64,000 nucleotides of DNA. Origin: Solenopsis invicta (lineage: Eukaryota; Arthropoda; Insecta; Hymenoptera; Formicidae). The notes below the pieces were generated by a model, which was not told the DNA's origin, did not search any database, and worked only from the letters and a program-made list of their open reading frames with translations. Each line of letters opens with the position of its first letter. Positions within the stretch are counted from its first letter, which is position 1. The stretch lies in NCBI RefSeq assembly GCF_016802725.1, contig NC_052671.1:16495731-16559730 (forward strand), read 5' to 3'. Of the stretch, positions 63,723 to 64,000 are shown piece after piece. The position numbers were made by a program, and so were the translations under genes.

Positions 63723-64000
63723 ATTTTTTTAATAATCGTGTCCACCGCTCCCTCACCGTAGGATTACCTACCAGAGGAGCCCGCAAATTGACAAAACTAG
63801 TCACATTCATTTCACTTGAATTATACAAATTATTGAACTTGTAACGAAAAAGTAGTAATACAAGTTATATTGTGAAAGATTTTTATGCTTATTCTACGAT
63901 AAAGATATGCGATATTATGATAAGGAATATGCGATTAAACTTACGCGTAGTTATATTCATAAAATACAACATAAGCGTCCGTCACAGCGGTTTTTAATGT
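63723..64000. other. Right edge, no feature recognised
   Basis: AT-rich non-coding sequence beyond the Penelope-like right repeat. Confidence 0.5.

Overview
The window is AT-rich nuclear DNA from an animal, most likely an insect and plausibly a hymenopteran such as an ant. This is inferred from the transposon mix (DD34D mariners, DD41D Tc1/mariner elements, P-like, hAT, R1-like LINE, Penelope-like, Gypsy), spliced exons with GT-AG borders and abundant (TA)n/(GA)n microsatellites. No bacterial gene organisation is present. Names rest on motifs read by eye; no database was searched.

One host gene is recognisable: an ABC transporter of the ABCG half-transporter class on the minus strand. Seven exons with compatible splice phases lie between 29106 and 3072 and encode about 430 residues: N-terminus, Walker A, Q-loop, LSGGQ signature plus Walker B, H-loop, linker, and the first part of the membrane domain. 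The rest lies beyond the left edge. Its introns are full of transposons.

Four of these exons recur in an inverted partial duplication (left arm about 3664-10454, right arm about 44650-51022). The right copy lacks the Walker A and membrane exons and has lost one splice acceptor, so it is a pseudogene. Its outer end stops exactly at a TTAA-flanked MITE.

Layout: 1-3 kb, MITEs and P-like fragments. 3-10.5 kb, left arm with ABCG exons, a mariner fossil and a hAT MITE. 10-16.5 kb, a rearranged pair of P-like and GC-rich repeats. 17.3-22.2 kb, a putative solo LTR holding a long-TIR element, which holds an R1-like LINE, plus a TTAA MITE. 24.2-26.2 kb, a three-layer nest with an intact mariner at its core. 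27-29 kb, a GC-rich repeat and ABCG exon 1. 30.4-35 kb, a 3.7-kb hAT inserted in a P-like copy. 35.4-36.9 kb, a foldback element. 37-43.3 kb, two DD41D transposons, each carrying a minisatellite after the transposase. 44.6-51 kb, right arm. 51-54.7 kb, a MITE, a dead Gypsy with a probable LTR, and another MITE. 54.8-63.7 kb, a Penelope-like element with inverted terminal repeats, split by an LTR-like sequence and an intact Gypsy (1428-codon Gag-Pol, identical 144-bp LTRs).

The most unusual signal is the minisatellite family in the two DD41D elements (11 x 41 bp and 14 x 43 bp), with a relic in an unrelated MITE at 54.17 kb. Each unit can form a stem whose loop carries GGGG, followed by CCCC downstream. 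The stem bases differ between arrays yet stay complementary, while the GGGG and CCCC blocks are unchanged, as expected for a conserved structured (possibly pseudoknotted) unit.
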